Source of the DNA: DATEDA01 sp963789885
GTDB lineage: Bacteria > Pseudomonadota > Gammaproteobacteria > Burkholderiales > SG8-39
Length of the DNA stretch: 64,000 nt
Reading direction: 5' to 3'
Assembly: GCA_963789885.1 (NCBI GenBank)
Contig: CAWBNB010000010.1
Span: forward strand, 248,001-312,000
Below are positions 55,027-63,901 of this stretch, piece after piece. The first letter of the stretch is position 1, and every line of letters begins with the position of its first letter. The position numbers and the translations under genes were made by a program. Below the pieces are notes generated by a model, which ran no database searches, was not told the origin of the DNA, and saw only the letters and a program-made list of their open reading frames with translations.

Positions 55027-56232
55027 TCACTTCAGCTTGCAGCCGACCTCCGGTCCGGTGGCCGGCAGCGACTTGCTCGCCGGGAACACCTCGACGACCT
55101 GGGCGAACTGCGCGCCGTACCGCGGCGGGTTCACCGCCTCGTACGGCCCGAGGAACATCGGCACCAGCGCCTGGCGGCCGCCCGGCTGGAACTTGAGCGG
55201 CCCGACCGGCGTGCGCACGTCGACCGTCTCCAGCGCTTTCACTACCGCGTCGGGATCGGTCGAACCCGCCTTGGTGATCGCGTTGTAGAGCATCAGCGCC
55301 GCGCTCGCGGACTGCAGCGCCTGCATGCCGGACACCCGGCCGTGCTGCTTGAAGAAGGCGTCGTTGAACTGCTTCGTCGCGGGCTCGACCTCCTCGTACC
55401 GCCACGCGGCCCACGAACCGGCCGAGATGATGTTCGTCGAGAGCGGCCCGAGCTTGGCGACGAGCCAGTCCGGCAGCCCGATCGGCGCGACGAGCTGCGC
55501 TTCCTTCGTCAGTCCGAACTCGTTCGCCTGCTGCACGAACTGCAGCAGCGGCGTTCCGAGCGTCACCGACATCATGACCGCGGTCGCGCCCGAGGCGCGC
55601 GCACGCGCGATGAACGGCGACCAGTCGGCGGTGTCGAGCGGCGCGAACGCGTCGCCGACGTAGTTCGCGCCGGTCACCTGCTTCACGGTCCCGGCGACGA
55701 GCCGGCTGAACGGATAGTCGTGCCCGAGCGTGAACCACTTCGCGGCTGCGAGCTTCGGGTTCTGCGCGAGCAGGTACTTGAGCGCCTCCGCGGACATCAG
55801 GTCTTCCGCGTTGGTGCGAAAGACCCATTTGTTGCAGTTCTGCCGGGTGATCGCGGCCGACCCGGAGTTGGAGGTCACGATCGGCACGCCGAGGCGATCG
55901 GCGACCGGAAGCAGCGCGAGCGCCTCGACCGTGCTCGTGCCGAGGATCGCGGCGACGCGATTCTGCTGCACCAGCTTGGTCGCCTTGGTCACCGCCTGCT
56001 GCGCGTTCCACTGGCTTTCCTCGACGATCAGCTCGACCGGCCGGCCGAGGACCGGGCCGTACATCCGCGTCGCGGTCTCGATGCCGGCGATGATGTCGTC
56101 GCCGACCGGCGTCGCCGGACCGCTGCGGATGGTGAGCACCCCGATCTTGAGGCTCTCCTGCGCGAGCGCCGGCGCGGCGCCGGCAACGACGAGCGCGAGC
56201 AGAACCGACTTGGCAAACCGCGAAGCCGCCAT
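55027..56232 (-). CDS. ABC transporter substrate-binding protein (LivK-type, second cluster)
   Basis: 401 residues from ATG 56232. Signal peptide MAASRFAKSVLLALVVAGAAPALAQ, then SLKIGVLTIRSGPATPVGDDIIAGIETATRMYG. VAAILGTSTVEALALLPVADRLGVPIV and FTLGHDYPFSR fit the type I periplasmic-binding family. A longer upstream frame carries no signal and is discarded. It binds an unknown ligand, more often an aromatic or organic acid in these clusters than an amino acid. The first gene of the second liv operon; GGAGGAG lies before the ATG. Confidence 0.92.
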   Translation of the reverse strand: MAASRFAKSVLLALVVAGAAPALAQESLKIGVLTIRSGPATPVGDDIIAGIETATRMYGPVLGRPVELIVEESQWNAQQAVTKATKLVQQNRVAAILGTSTVEALALLPVADRLGVPIVTSNSGSAAITRQNCNKWVFRTNAEDLMSAEALKYLLAQNPKLAAAKWFTLGHDYPFSRLVAGTVKQVTGANYVGDAFAPLDTADWSPFIARARASGATAVMMSVTLGTPLLQFVQQANEFGLTKEAQLVAPIGLPDWLVAKLGPLSTNIISAGSWAAWRYEEVEPATKQFNDAFFKQHGRVSGMQALQSASAALMLYNAITKAGSTDPDAVVKALETVDVRTPVGPLKFQPGGRQALVPMFLGPYEAVNPPRYGAQFAQVVEVFPASKSLPATGPEVGCKLK

Positions 56233-56424
56233 GGTTTCCTCCTCCGGTGATCTTCCTGCCGGCTTGGGGCAGGTGGAACGAGCATAGCGAAACCCCGCAG
56301 CGGCGGTGATTCGGTTCCTGTATGCCCTGATCCAAATTATTGGCCGCGGCGCCGGAGCTATCGCGCGCGCTTTTCTGCTAACGTCGCCGTCGATTGCGAA
56401 CGGCGCGAGACGGAAGGAGCGCGT

Positions 56425-57681
56425 ATGAAGATGGAGGGCCACGACGCGACCCTGGCGCAGAGCTCCCGGGAATGGATCGAGCGGGCACGCGCGCTTAAGC
56501 CGCTGCTCGAGGCCGCGGCACCCCGCATCGAGCAGGCGAAGGATCTGCCGCCCGACGTCCGGGATGCGATGCACCAGGCGGCGCTCTTCCGCATGACGCT
56601 GCCGCGCTCGATCGGCGGCGCCGAGCTGGATCTCGCGACCTACGCGCAGGTGGTGGCTGCGATCGCCGAGGGCGACGCGAGCGCCGCCTGGTGCGTCGCG
56701 CAAACCGCCGGCTCCTCCATCGCATCGGCGTACCTCGAACCGCGCGTCGCGAAGGAAATCTTCGGCGATCCGCGGGCGGCGTTCACCTTCGGCTTCACCA
56801 GCGGCCAGCCGCCCTGCCGGGCGGTCCCGACGAAGGGCGGCTGGATCGTCAACGGCGCCTGGACCTTCGCGAGCGGCAACCGGCTCTGCCAGTGGCTCGG
56901 CGGGCACTGCCAGGTGTGCGACGAGAGCGGCACGCCGCTCAAGACGCCCGAAGGCAAGTTCGTGGAGCGCACGATGATTTTCCCGCGGTCCGCGGCGATG
57001 GTGCGCGAGGACCTGTGGGAAGTGATGGGGCTCTGCGGCACCGGCAGCGACAGCTACTCGGTGACCGACCTCTTCGTGCCGACGGAGTTCTCCGTGGTGC
57101 CGCGCGCGATTGCCCGCGACCAGCAGCAGCCGGAGGGCGTCCACGCAGCGCCGGATCCGGAGCGGCGGGAGCGCGGGACGCTCTACCGCTTCAGCAGTCA
57201 GGCGGTGTTTCAGGTCGGGCTCTCCTCGGTCGCCATCGGCATCGCGCGGGCAGTGCTCGACGGCTTCATCGAGCTCGCGCGGAAGAAGAATCCGACGAGC
57301 GCGCTCCAGTCCCTGCGCGACGACACCTGGATCCAGGCGCGCATCGCGCAGGCCGACGCGAAGATCAGTGCCCCGAGCGCCTGGCTGGTGAAGCTGCTCG
57401 AGGAGGCGTGGGCGGAATGCGAGACCGCCGGCGAGCCGAGCTTCCCGATGCGCGTGAAGATCCGCACCGCCTGCACGCACCAGATCAACGAGGCGCGGGA
57501 AGCGGCCGACATGATCTTCCTCGAGGCCGGCGCGACGGCGATCTTCAAGAGCAACGCGTTCGAACGCCGGCTGCGCGACATCCACACCGTCTCCCAGCAG
57601 GTGCAGGGCAGCATCTCGCGGATGCAGTCGGTCGGGCAGTACCACCTGGGGATCAAGCCGCAGCTCTTTTTGATGGCCTAG
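56425..57681 (+). CDS. Acyl-CoA dehydrogenase-like flavin oxygenase (HsaA/HpaH-type group D)
   Basis: 418 residues with the acyl-CoA dehydrogenase fold: N-terminal helices (PLLEAAAPRIEQAKDLPPDVRDAM), middle beta domain (TFASGNRLCQWLGGHCQV, MGLCGTGSDSYSVTDLFVP) and a C-terminal helical domain ending QVQGSISRMQSVGQYHLGI. The GTGSDSYSV motif and the lack of the catalytic Glu of true dehydrogenases point to the flavin-dependent monooxygenase branch (type 2 C-terminal domain) that needs a separate flavin reductase. No reductase gene is in the window. It may hydroxylate an aromatic ring or act on a thio compound; the substrate is unknown. Confidence 0.85.
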   Translation: MKMEGHDATLAQSSREWIERARALKPLLEAAAPRIEQAKDLPPDVRDAMHQAALFRMTLPRSIGGAELDLATYAQVVAAIAEGDASAAWCVAQTAGSSIASAYLEPRVAKEIFGDPRAAFTFGFTSGQPPCRAVPTKGGWIVNGAWTFASGNRLCQWLGGHCQVCDESGTPLKTPEGKFVERTMIFPRSAAMVREDLWEVMGLCGTGSDSYSVTDLFVPTEFSVVPRAIARDQQQPEGVHAAPDPERRERGTLYRFSSQAVFQVGLSSVAIGIARAVLDGFIELARKKNPTSALQSLRDDTWIQARIAQADAKISAPSAWLVKLLEEAWAECETAGEPSFPMRVKIRTACTHQINEAREAADMIFLEAGATAIFKSNAFERRLRDIHTVSQQVQGSISRMQSVGQYHLGIKPQLFLMA

Positions 57682-57788
57682 GTCCTGCCGGCACGGACAT
57701 TCCGGCGCCGGGGGCCTTGCGGCGGCGCGGCTTTGTCGCGGCCCGGCTTTGTGCTTGAATGGCCGCCCGGCCACTCGATCGGCGCACC

Positions 57789-58826
57789 ATGTCGGATCGG
57801 CGCATCCAGGTCTTCCACGCGGTCGCGAAGCACCTCTCGTTCACCAGGGCGGCCGAGGCGCTGTTCATGTCGCAGCCGGCGGTGACGTTCCAGATCCGGC
57901 AGCTCGAGGAGGAGCTCGACACGCGGCTCTTCGACCGCACGCCGGGCGGGATCACGCTCACGCCCGCCGGGGCCGTCGCCCTCGAGTACGCCGATCGCAT
58001 CCTCGCGATGTCGGGCGAGCTGAAGACGCGGCTGAAGGAGATGAGCGGGCGGATCGGCGGCCAGCTGCTGATCGGCGCGAGCACCGTCTATGCCGATCTC
58101 CTGCTGCCGCAGGTGCTGGTCGCGTTCAAGTCGCACCATCCCGCGGTCGTGCCGCGGCTCGTCGTCGCGAACTCGGAGACCGTGCAGACCCGGCTCCTCG
58201 AGCGCGCCTTCGACATCGGCTTCATCGAGGGCGATTCCCAGCAGCCGGCGCTGACGACCGAACTCTGTTGCAACGGCGAGCTGCAGGTGGTGTGCGCGCC
58301 CTCGCACCCCCTCGCCCGGGAGGCGGCCGCGACCGCCGAATCGCTCACCCGGCATCCGTACGTGAGCCGCGAGGCGGGATCGGGGACGCGTCAGGCCGTC
58401 GACCGCTATCTGCTGGAGGCCGGGATCTCGCCCGGCGTGCTCCAGGTGGTGATGGAGGTCAGCACCCCGGACGCAGTGAAGGCATTGGTCGCCGCAGGCG
58501 TCGGCTTTTCGATCATGTCCTGGGCGAACGTGGTCCGCGAAGTGAAGCTCGGCGAGCTCTGCAAGATCCCGCTCGCGCCGCGGCTCCTCCGGCCGCTATC
58601 GGTCGTCTACCCGAAGGAGCGGATCCATTCGCGGCTCATCAACAGCTTTCTCGGCTTCGCGAAGGAGCGCATCGCCGCGATGCGGCCGGTCGAGGACGCC
58701 GAGCACACCCAGGACCACCGCGCGGGCCACGGCGCGGACCGGAGCGCACCGCCCAAGGCGGCGGCGCGCCCGGAACGGGCTAGCGCGCGAACTGCGGCGC
58801 AGCTAGGCCCTCGATCATTACGTTGA
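57789..58826 (+). CDS. LysR family transcriptional regulator (CbbR/CysB-like), with C-terminal extension
   Basis: 345 residues from ATG 57789 (an earlier start at 57759 is in frame). Helix-turn-helix: FHAVAKHLSFTRAAEALFMSQPAVTFQIRQLEEE (residues 8-41), then an effector domain with LLIGASTVYADLLLPQVL. After about residue 300 (IAAMRPVEDAEH) a polar, Arg/Ala-rich tail of about 45 residues follows, unlike most LysR proteins. The last 47 bp overlap the convergent TPP enzyme gene. It likely regulates the preceding oxygenase gene or the divergent-side TPP/TRAP genes. Confidence 0.9.
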   Translation: MSDRRIQVFHAVAKHLSFTRAAEALFMSQPAVTFQIRQLEEELDTRLFDRTPGGITLTPAGAVALEYADRILAMSGELKTRLKEMSGRIGGQLLIGASTVYADLLLPQVLVAFKSHHPAVVPRLVVANSETVQTRLLERAFDIGFIEGDSQQPALTTELCCNGELQVVCAPSHPLAREAAATAESLTRHPYVSREAGSGTRQAVDRYLLEAGISPGVLQVVMEVSTPDAVKALVAAGVGFSIMSWANVVREVKLGELCKIPLAPRLLRPLSVVYPKERIHSRLINSFLGFAKERIAAMRPVEDAEHTQDHRAGHGADRSAPPKAAARPERASARTAAQLGPRSLR

Positions 58827-60414
58827 TGCACGCCGGCAGGCCGGACGCGAGCGCGCGGCGAACGGCCGGCAGCATCTCGTCGGCTGCGGTGACGTGCTCG
58901 CCCCAGGCGCCGAACGCCTGCGCGATCCGGTCGTAGCGCAGCTCCCGCATCTCGCACCCGCGCGCCCGCTCCGCACCGTACTCCCGCAGCTGGATCTGGT
59001 ATTCGGCGTTCCAGCGGGCGTCGTTGCCCACGACCGCCACGAAAGCGAGCTTCTGCGTGACCGCGGTGTCCAGCTCGACGGCGTGGAAGCCGAACGTCCC
59101 GTCGCCCATCACGGCGATCACCGGCGCCTTGGGCTCGGCGCAGCGCGCGCCCAGGGCGAACGGCAACCCGGCGCCGATCGACCCGCCGACGCCGTTGATC
59201 ACCCGGCGCGGCGCCTGCAGGCACGCCTGCGCCCACTGCCCGATCTCCCCGCCGTCCGCGACCAGAACGGAGTCCGGATCGCTGTCGAGCACCGCCTGCA
59301 GCGGACGGGCGAGCTGGACCGGATGGACGCATCCGGGACGGCTCGCCTGCGCGGTTTCCCACGCCGCCGGCCGGTACGCAACCGCGGCGCGCACCTCGGC
59401 GAGCCAGGCGCCGCTCGGCTTCGCGGCGCGCCGCTCGCCGATCAGCGCGTCGATGGCCGGAAAGACGTCCGCGAGCGCCGCGAGCGCGAGCCGCGCACCG
59501 ACCGCACGCCGGGCGCGGTCGATCTCTTCCTCCTCCGGATCGATCTGCAGGAACTCGCAATCGGCGGGAAACGTCGGCGCCTTGCCGAACTTCACGGTGA
59601 AGTCGAGGCGCTTGCCGAGCAGCAGCACGCAGTCCGCCTGCGCGAGAACCTCGGCGAACGCTCCGAGGCACGGGTCCGACATGCCGCGCGGACTTTCCAT
59701 GCCGACGACCGGAACGCCGCAGGCTTCCTCCAACGCGGCGAGGCGCAGGCGCCCGCGCTGCGTGACGCCGGCGGGACCCGCGAGGACCAGCGGACGCTTC
59801 GCGCGCGCGAGGCGCTCGACGATCGTCTTCGCCGTTCCCGCATCGAGGCTCGCCACTTCGGGCGCGAAGTCTTCCCTTCTCGTCGCACGCGCGGCGTCGG
59901 TCGCCCCGTGCAAGGCGTCGGACGGGAGATTGAGGTTGACCGGTCCGGGCCGTCCGCCGAGCGCCGTGCGCACCGCGCGCGCCACGTCGCCCGCGACGGC
60001 GTCGGCGCCTTGCGACGTCCAGGCCGACTTGGTGACGGTCGCCGCCATCTCGGCCTGCCGGATTTCCTGGAACGCACCCAGGCCGAGCTGATCGTTGGGC
60101 GCATGGCCCGAGAGCAGCACCACCGGCGACTCGGACATCTGCGCGGTGTAGAGCGCCGACACCGCGTTCGCGTGTCCCGGCCCGCCGGTCACGAGCACGA
60201 TGCCCGGCTCGCCGGTGAGGCGCGCCCAGGCATCGGCCATGTGCACCGCCGCGGCCTCGTGCCGCGTATGCAGGAGCTCGATGCCCGAATCGACGAGGGC
60301 GTCGAATACCGACATGACGTGGTTGCCCGAGAGCGCAAAGATCCGCTTCACGCCAGCCTGCTCGAGCGTGCGCGCGAGCGCATCCGCGCCGCGCGATCTG
60401 GTCCTGGAAAGCAT
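58780..60414 (-). CDS. Thiamine-diphosphate-dependent enzyme (acetolactate synthase-like, TRAP-linked)
   Basis: 544 residues. The N-terminal catalytic Glu is in LHTRHEAAAVHMADAWARLTGEPG; the TPP/Mg motif is GDGTFGFHAVELDTAVTQKLAFVAVVGND. The central domain has QIDPEEEEIDRARR. It belongs to the benzoylformate decarboxylase/oxalyl-CoA/acetolactate synthase superfamily and is distinct from the TPP enzyme at 32.6-34.3 kb. Likely acts on a 2-oxoacid or oxo-sulfonate type substrate, which is not determinable. It is preceded by a 221-bp gap holding no gene I can support, after the amidohydrolase gene. Confidence 0.88.
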   Translation of the reverse strand: MLSRTRSRGADALARTLEQAGVKRIFALSGNHVMSVFDALVDSGIELLHTRHEAAAVHMADAWARLTGEPGIVLVTGGPGHANAVSALYTAQMSESPVVLLSGHAPNDQLGLGAFQEIRQAEMAATVTKSAWTSQGADAVAGDVARAVRTALGGRPGPVNLNLPSDALHGATDAARATRREDFAPEVASLDAGTAKTIVERLARAKRPLVLAGPAGVTQRGRLRLAALEEACGVPVVGMESPRGMSDPCLGAFAEVLAQADCVLLLGKRLDFTVKFGKAPTFPADCEFLQIDPEEEEIDRARRAVGARLALAALADVFPAIDALIGERRAAKPSGAWLAEVRAAVAYRPAAWETAQASRPGCVHPVQLARPLQAVLDSDPDSVLVADGGEIGQWAQACLQAPRRVINGVGGSIGAGLPFALGARCAEPKAPVIAVMGDGTFGFHAVELDTAVTQKLAFVAVVGNDARWNAEYQIQLREYGAERARGCEMRELRYDRIAQAFGAWGEHVTAADEMLPAVRRALASGLPACINVMIEGLAAPQFAR

Positions 60415-60635
60415 GGCTCGCTCCCGTATCGTCGCGCGAAAGTCTATGCCACGCGGCGGCGCGCTCGCTACGCGCGCGCCCTTATCGGGGCATATCGCGA
60501 ATAAATGAGGCACCACCGATGTCCCCGCCACCGGTCGGCAACGGTCGGGATCGGGATTACCGTCCGTCCGCCGCGGGGCCAGGCGATCGGCAATCGTAGC
60601 GTCGCAGGTCGCGCATGCAGCAAGCGACCCCGGGC

Positions 60636-61979
60636 TCAGTAGGGGCGCCCGGCGTCCGCCCAGAGGCGGTGGCACGCGCGCTCCGCGTCCGCGCGCACGC
60701 GATCCATGTCGACGCGGGTCGGTCGGCCGTCCTCGACGACGACCTCGCCGTCGACGAGCACCATCGCCACGTCCCGGCCCTGGCCGGTATGGACGAGGTT
60801 GCCGAGGGGGTTCACGTCCGGCGTGAGGTGCGGCCGGCGGAAGTCGAACACCACTAGGTCGGCCTTCTTGCCCCGCTCTACGCTGCCAATCTCCCGGGCG
60901 AGGCCCATTGCCTGGGCGCCACCGAGCGTCGCCATGTGGAACACGTGTTCCGGCTGCCAGTCGTCCGTCACGCCGCCCTCCTGCACGCGCGCGGTGACGA
61001 GCGCCCAGCGCATGAGCTCCACCATGTCGCCGTGCTGCGTGTCCGTCGCGAGCGCGATATTGAGGCCCGCCCGCTTGAGCTTCGGTGTCGGCGCGAGCCG
61101 GCCCGACGTCGCGTTGCACTTCGGGATGTGCGCAACGTGCGCGCCGGCCTTTGCCATCCGCGCGATGTCGGCATCGCTCACGTAGATGCAGTGGCCGCCG
61201 ATCAGCCGGTCGTTGAGCAGGCCGACGTCGTCGAGCAGCTCGACCGACGTCCGTCCCGTGCGCGCCTTGACGCGCTCGACCTCGACCTCGCTCTGGCCGA
61301 GGTGCGTGTTTACCCGCAGGCCGCGCGCACGAGTGACCTCCGCGATCTCCCGCAGGAAGCCCTCGGAGCAAGTGTCCGGAGCATGCGCGGCGATTTGAAC
61401 GCCGACGCGGCCCTTACCGTGCCAGGCGCGTGCGAGTTCCAGTCCCGCGCCGAGGGTACGCTCGCCGATCCTCGGGTCAAACTCCCACTTGCCTTCGGCG
61501 ACCTTGGCGAAGTCGACGTCGTGGATGCGCCAGCTCCCGAAGATCCGCAGGCCGAGCTCGGCCATGGCTTCAATCGTGACGTCGGCATGCACGAAGTTGT
61601 CGCCGATCAAGGTCGACCCGAAGAGCAGCGCCTCGAGCGCGCCGAGCCGCGCCAAAGCGCGGGCCTCCTCCGGGCGGACGTCGGTGCCCTTCGGGATTCC
61701 GGGCGTGTACGACGGCGCGAACCCGACGTCGGCCGCGACGCCGCGGACCATCGTGAGGATGGAGTGAGTGTGGACGTTGACGAACCCCGGCGTGATCACG
61801 CGCCCCGGCAGGTCGAGAACGCGCTTCGCGCGCACCGCGGGATCGCCGGCCTTGCCGACGAAGGCGATCCGCTCCCCGTCGATCCCGACCGCGGCGTCGC
61901 GGATCACGGGCATCGCCGGATCCGCAGTCAGCACCGTGGCGCCACGAAGCAGGAGGTCGATCGGCTGGTGCGGGCTCAT
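60636..61979 (-). CDS. Amidohydrolase (TRZ/ATZ, cytosine-deaminase-like)
   Basis: 447 residues. Metal ligands: VNVHTHSILTMVRG (HxH near residues 69-71), AAHAPDTCSEG near 202, THLGQSEVEVER near 235, and ALATDTQHGDMVELMRWAL with the Asp near 314. It resembles 5-methylthioadenosine/S-adenosylhomocysteine deaminase and atrazine chlorohydrolase relatives: it should deaminate or hydrolyse a nitrogen heterocycle or amide. It starts 28 bp after DctM and is probably in the TRAP operon, so the imported ligand may be its substrate. Confidence 0.89.
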   Translation of the reverse strand: MSPHQPIDLLLRGATVLTADPAMPVIRDAAVGIDGERIAFVGKAGDPAVRAKRVLDLPGRVITPGFVNVHTHSILTMVRGVAADVGFAPSYTPGIPKGTDVRPEEARALARLGALEALLFGSTLIGDNFVHADVTIEAMAELGLRIFGSWRIHDVDFAKVAEGKWEFDPRIGERTLGAGLELARAWHGKGRVGVQIAAHAPDTCSEGFLREIAEVTRARGLRVNTHLGQSEVEVERVKARTGRTSVELLDDVGLLNDRLIGGHCIYVSDADIARMAKAGAHVAHIPKCNATSGRLAPTPKLKRAGLNIALATDTQHGDMVELMRWALVTARVQEGGVTDDWQPEHVFHMATLGGAQAMGLAREIGSVERGKKADLVVFDFRRPHLTPDVNPLGNLVHTGQGRDVAMVLVDGEVVVEDGRPTRVDMDRVRADAERACHRLWADAGRPY

Positions 61980-62007
61980 CGAACGGGTGCGCGGCGCGGT
62001 GCAGTTG

Positions 62008-63312
62008 TCACCTCGCCATGACCTGCCGCGGCAGGTACAGGGCGATCTCCGGCCATACGCAAAGCAGGAGCAGTGCAGCCAGCAGGAGGAAGAAGAAGGG
62101 GATCGAGGCCCTCGTCACCGCCATCAGGTCCCGTCCGGTGAGCGATTGCAGGATGTAGAGATTGAAGCCCACGGGCGGGGTGATCTGGGCGACCTCGATG
62201 AGGACGATCAGGAAAATGCCGAACCAGACGAGGTCGATCCCGAGGGTCTGCACCATCGGCAGGACGACGGCGGCGGTCGAGACGATCATGGACACGCCGT
62301 CGAGGAAGCATCCGAGGATTAGATAGAGCACAGTGAGGGCGAGGAGCAGCTCCCATCTGGAGAGATTCATCGTCTTCACGGTGCGCGCGAGCTGGTCGGG
62401 AAGGCCGGAGTAGTCCATGAGCGCCGACAGAACCGAGGCGCCGGCGAGGATGAGCATGATCAGGACCGAGGTCCGCATGCCCGCGGAGATGCTCTCCTTC
62501 AGGGTCCGCCAGTTCAGCGAGCCGCTCACTGCGGCGAGCACGAGCGAGCCGACCACGCCGAGCACCGCCGCCTCGGTCGGCGTCGCGAACCCGGCATAGA
62601 TCGAGCCGATCACGACGACGATCAGGAAGAGCGTCGGGATGAGGCGACCCGACCGGCGGATCTTCTCGGCGAACCGCGTCCGCTCGTAGGCGGCCGGCAC
62701 CTTGGCGGGGTTCGCCAGCGACCAGATGATGACGTAGCCCATGAATATCGCCACGATGAGCAAGCCGGGCAGCACGCCCGCGATGAACAACCTTGCGATC
62801 GACACCTGGCCGACGATGCCATAGACGATCATCATGATCGACGGCGGGATGAGGATTCCGAGCGTGCCCGAGCCGGTGAGGGTCCCGATCATCATGGTCT
62901 CGTCGTAGCCCTGACGCTTGAGCTCGGGCAGGGACATCCGGCCGATCGTCGCGCAGCAGACCCCCGACGAACCGACGATCGCCGCGAGGATGCTGCAGCC
63001 CACGATGTTCACGTGCAGCAGTCGGCCGGGCAGCCACGCCACCCATGGCGCGAGGCCCCGGAACATGTCCTCCGAGAGGCGCGTGCGGAACAGGATCTCG
63101 CCCATGAGCAGGAAGAGCGGCATCGCGGTGAGCGGCCAGCTGTTGATCCCGCCCCAGATGGCGGTCGCCACCAGCGATCCGGCGTTGTCCCCGCCGAGCG
63201 CGAGCAGCCCCACGAGCCCGACGGCGCCGAGCGCGAGCCCGACCCACAGCCCGCTCGCCAGCAGTCCGAACAGCAGCGCGAGCAGTGCCGAGATGCCGAG
63301 CGTCGCGCTCAC
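62008..63312 (-). CDS. dctM: TRAP transporter large permease (DctM)
   Basis: 434 residues, GTG start at 63312, about twelve membrane segments. Family motifs: LFLLMGEILFRTRLSEDMFRGLAPWVAWLPGRLLHVNIVGCSILAAIVGSSGVCCATIG, and ITPPVGFNLYILQSLTGRD near the end. Forms the sodium-driven channel with DctQ; it takes its ligand from the receptor encoded upstream. It begins 19 bp after the DctQ gene. Confidence 0.94.
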   Translation of the reverse strand: MSATLGISALLALLFGLLASGLWVGLALGAVGLVGLLALGGDNAGSLVATAIWGGINSWPLTAMPLFLLMGEILFRTRLSEDMFRGLAPWVAWLPGRLLHVNIVGCSILAAIVGSSGVCCATIGRMSLPELKRQGYDETMMIGTLTGSGTLGILIPPSIMMIVYGIVGQVSIARLFIAGVLPGLLIVAIFMGYVIIWSLANPAKVPAAYERTRFAEKIRRSGRLIPTLFLIVVVIGSIYAGFATPTEAAVLGVVGSLVLAAVSGSLNWRTLKESISAGMRTSVLIMLILAGASVLSALMDYSGLPDQLARTVKTMNLSRWELLLALTVLYLILGCFLDGVSMIVSTAAVVLPMVQTLGIDLVWFGIFLIVLIEVAQITPPVGFNLYILQSLTGRDLMAVTRASIPFFFLLLAALLLLCVWPEIALYLPRQVMAR

Positions 63313-63331
63313 GGCCGGGCGCCTGCGCGGG

Positions 63332-63850
63332 TTATTCCGACTGCGTCGCGCCTTGCCCGGAGGCCGCTTCGAACGACGCGGTACCGCCGCCGAGCAGCGC
63401 GACGAGGTCCGCGAGCAGCGCGAGCGAGAAAAGCAGGAGCCCCAGGAAGACCGGTAGCTGCGGGATCCAGCGCGGGATCGCGAGCAGGCCCTCGCTCACG
63501 TCGCCGAAGCGCCAGGAGTCCCAGCAGAGCCAGAAGGCGTAGTAGCTGAACGCGAGGCAGACCGCGGCGCCCACCGCCACGCACCCGGTGTCGAACCTCC
63601 GCCGCCCCTGCGGCGACACCCGCGTCAGCAGCGTCTCGACCCGCACGTGCGCCCCGCTACGGTAGGCGACCGGCAGCCCGAGGAACGCCATGCCGACCAT
63701 GGCAAAGGTCGTGATCTCTTCGTGCCCGGGGAGGAGCACCCCGAACTGGCGCAGCACGATCGCGGCAAACAGGACGAGAACCATGCCCGCGAGCAGCAGG
63801 CACGCGATCGCCCCGGAGGCTTCGACGATCACACGCAACAGCTTGCGCAT
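63332..63850 (-). CDS. dctQ: TRAP transporter small permease (DctQ)
   Basis: 172 residues, four membrane segments, including AIACLLLAGMVLVLFAAIVLRQFG (residues 14-37) and the family pattern PGHEEITTFAMVGMAFLGLPVAYRSGAHVRVETLL. Pairs with DctM. Lies 51 bp after the receptor gene end. Confidence 0.92.
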   Translation of the reverse strand: MRKLLRVIVEASGAIACLLLAGMVLVLFAAIVLRQFGVLLPGHEEITTFAMVGMAFLGLPVAYRSGAHVRVETLLTRVSPQGRRRFDTGCVAVGAAVCLAFSYYAFWLCWDSWRFGDVSEGLLAIPRWIPQLPVFLGLLLFSLALLADLVALLGGGTASFEAASGQGATQSE

Positions 63851-63901
63851 ACTTCGGCCTCGCGTGCGGCGAGCTCTCGCCGTGGCTGTCGGCGCACGAC
63901 G

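Noticed and set aside
56233..57774. Minus-strand extension of the ABC receptor frame
   Set aside because: Overlaps a certain plus-strand gene; the receptor's signal peptide begins at 56232.
60415..60635. Possible small gene or riboswitch in the gap before the TPP enzyme
   Set aside because: No frame with a start, ribosome site and plausible composition; no T-run terminator or recognisable thi-box elements were seen.
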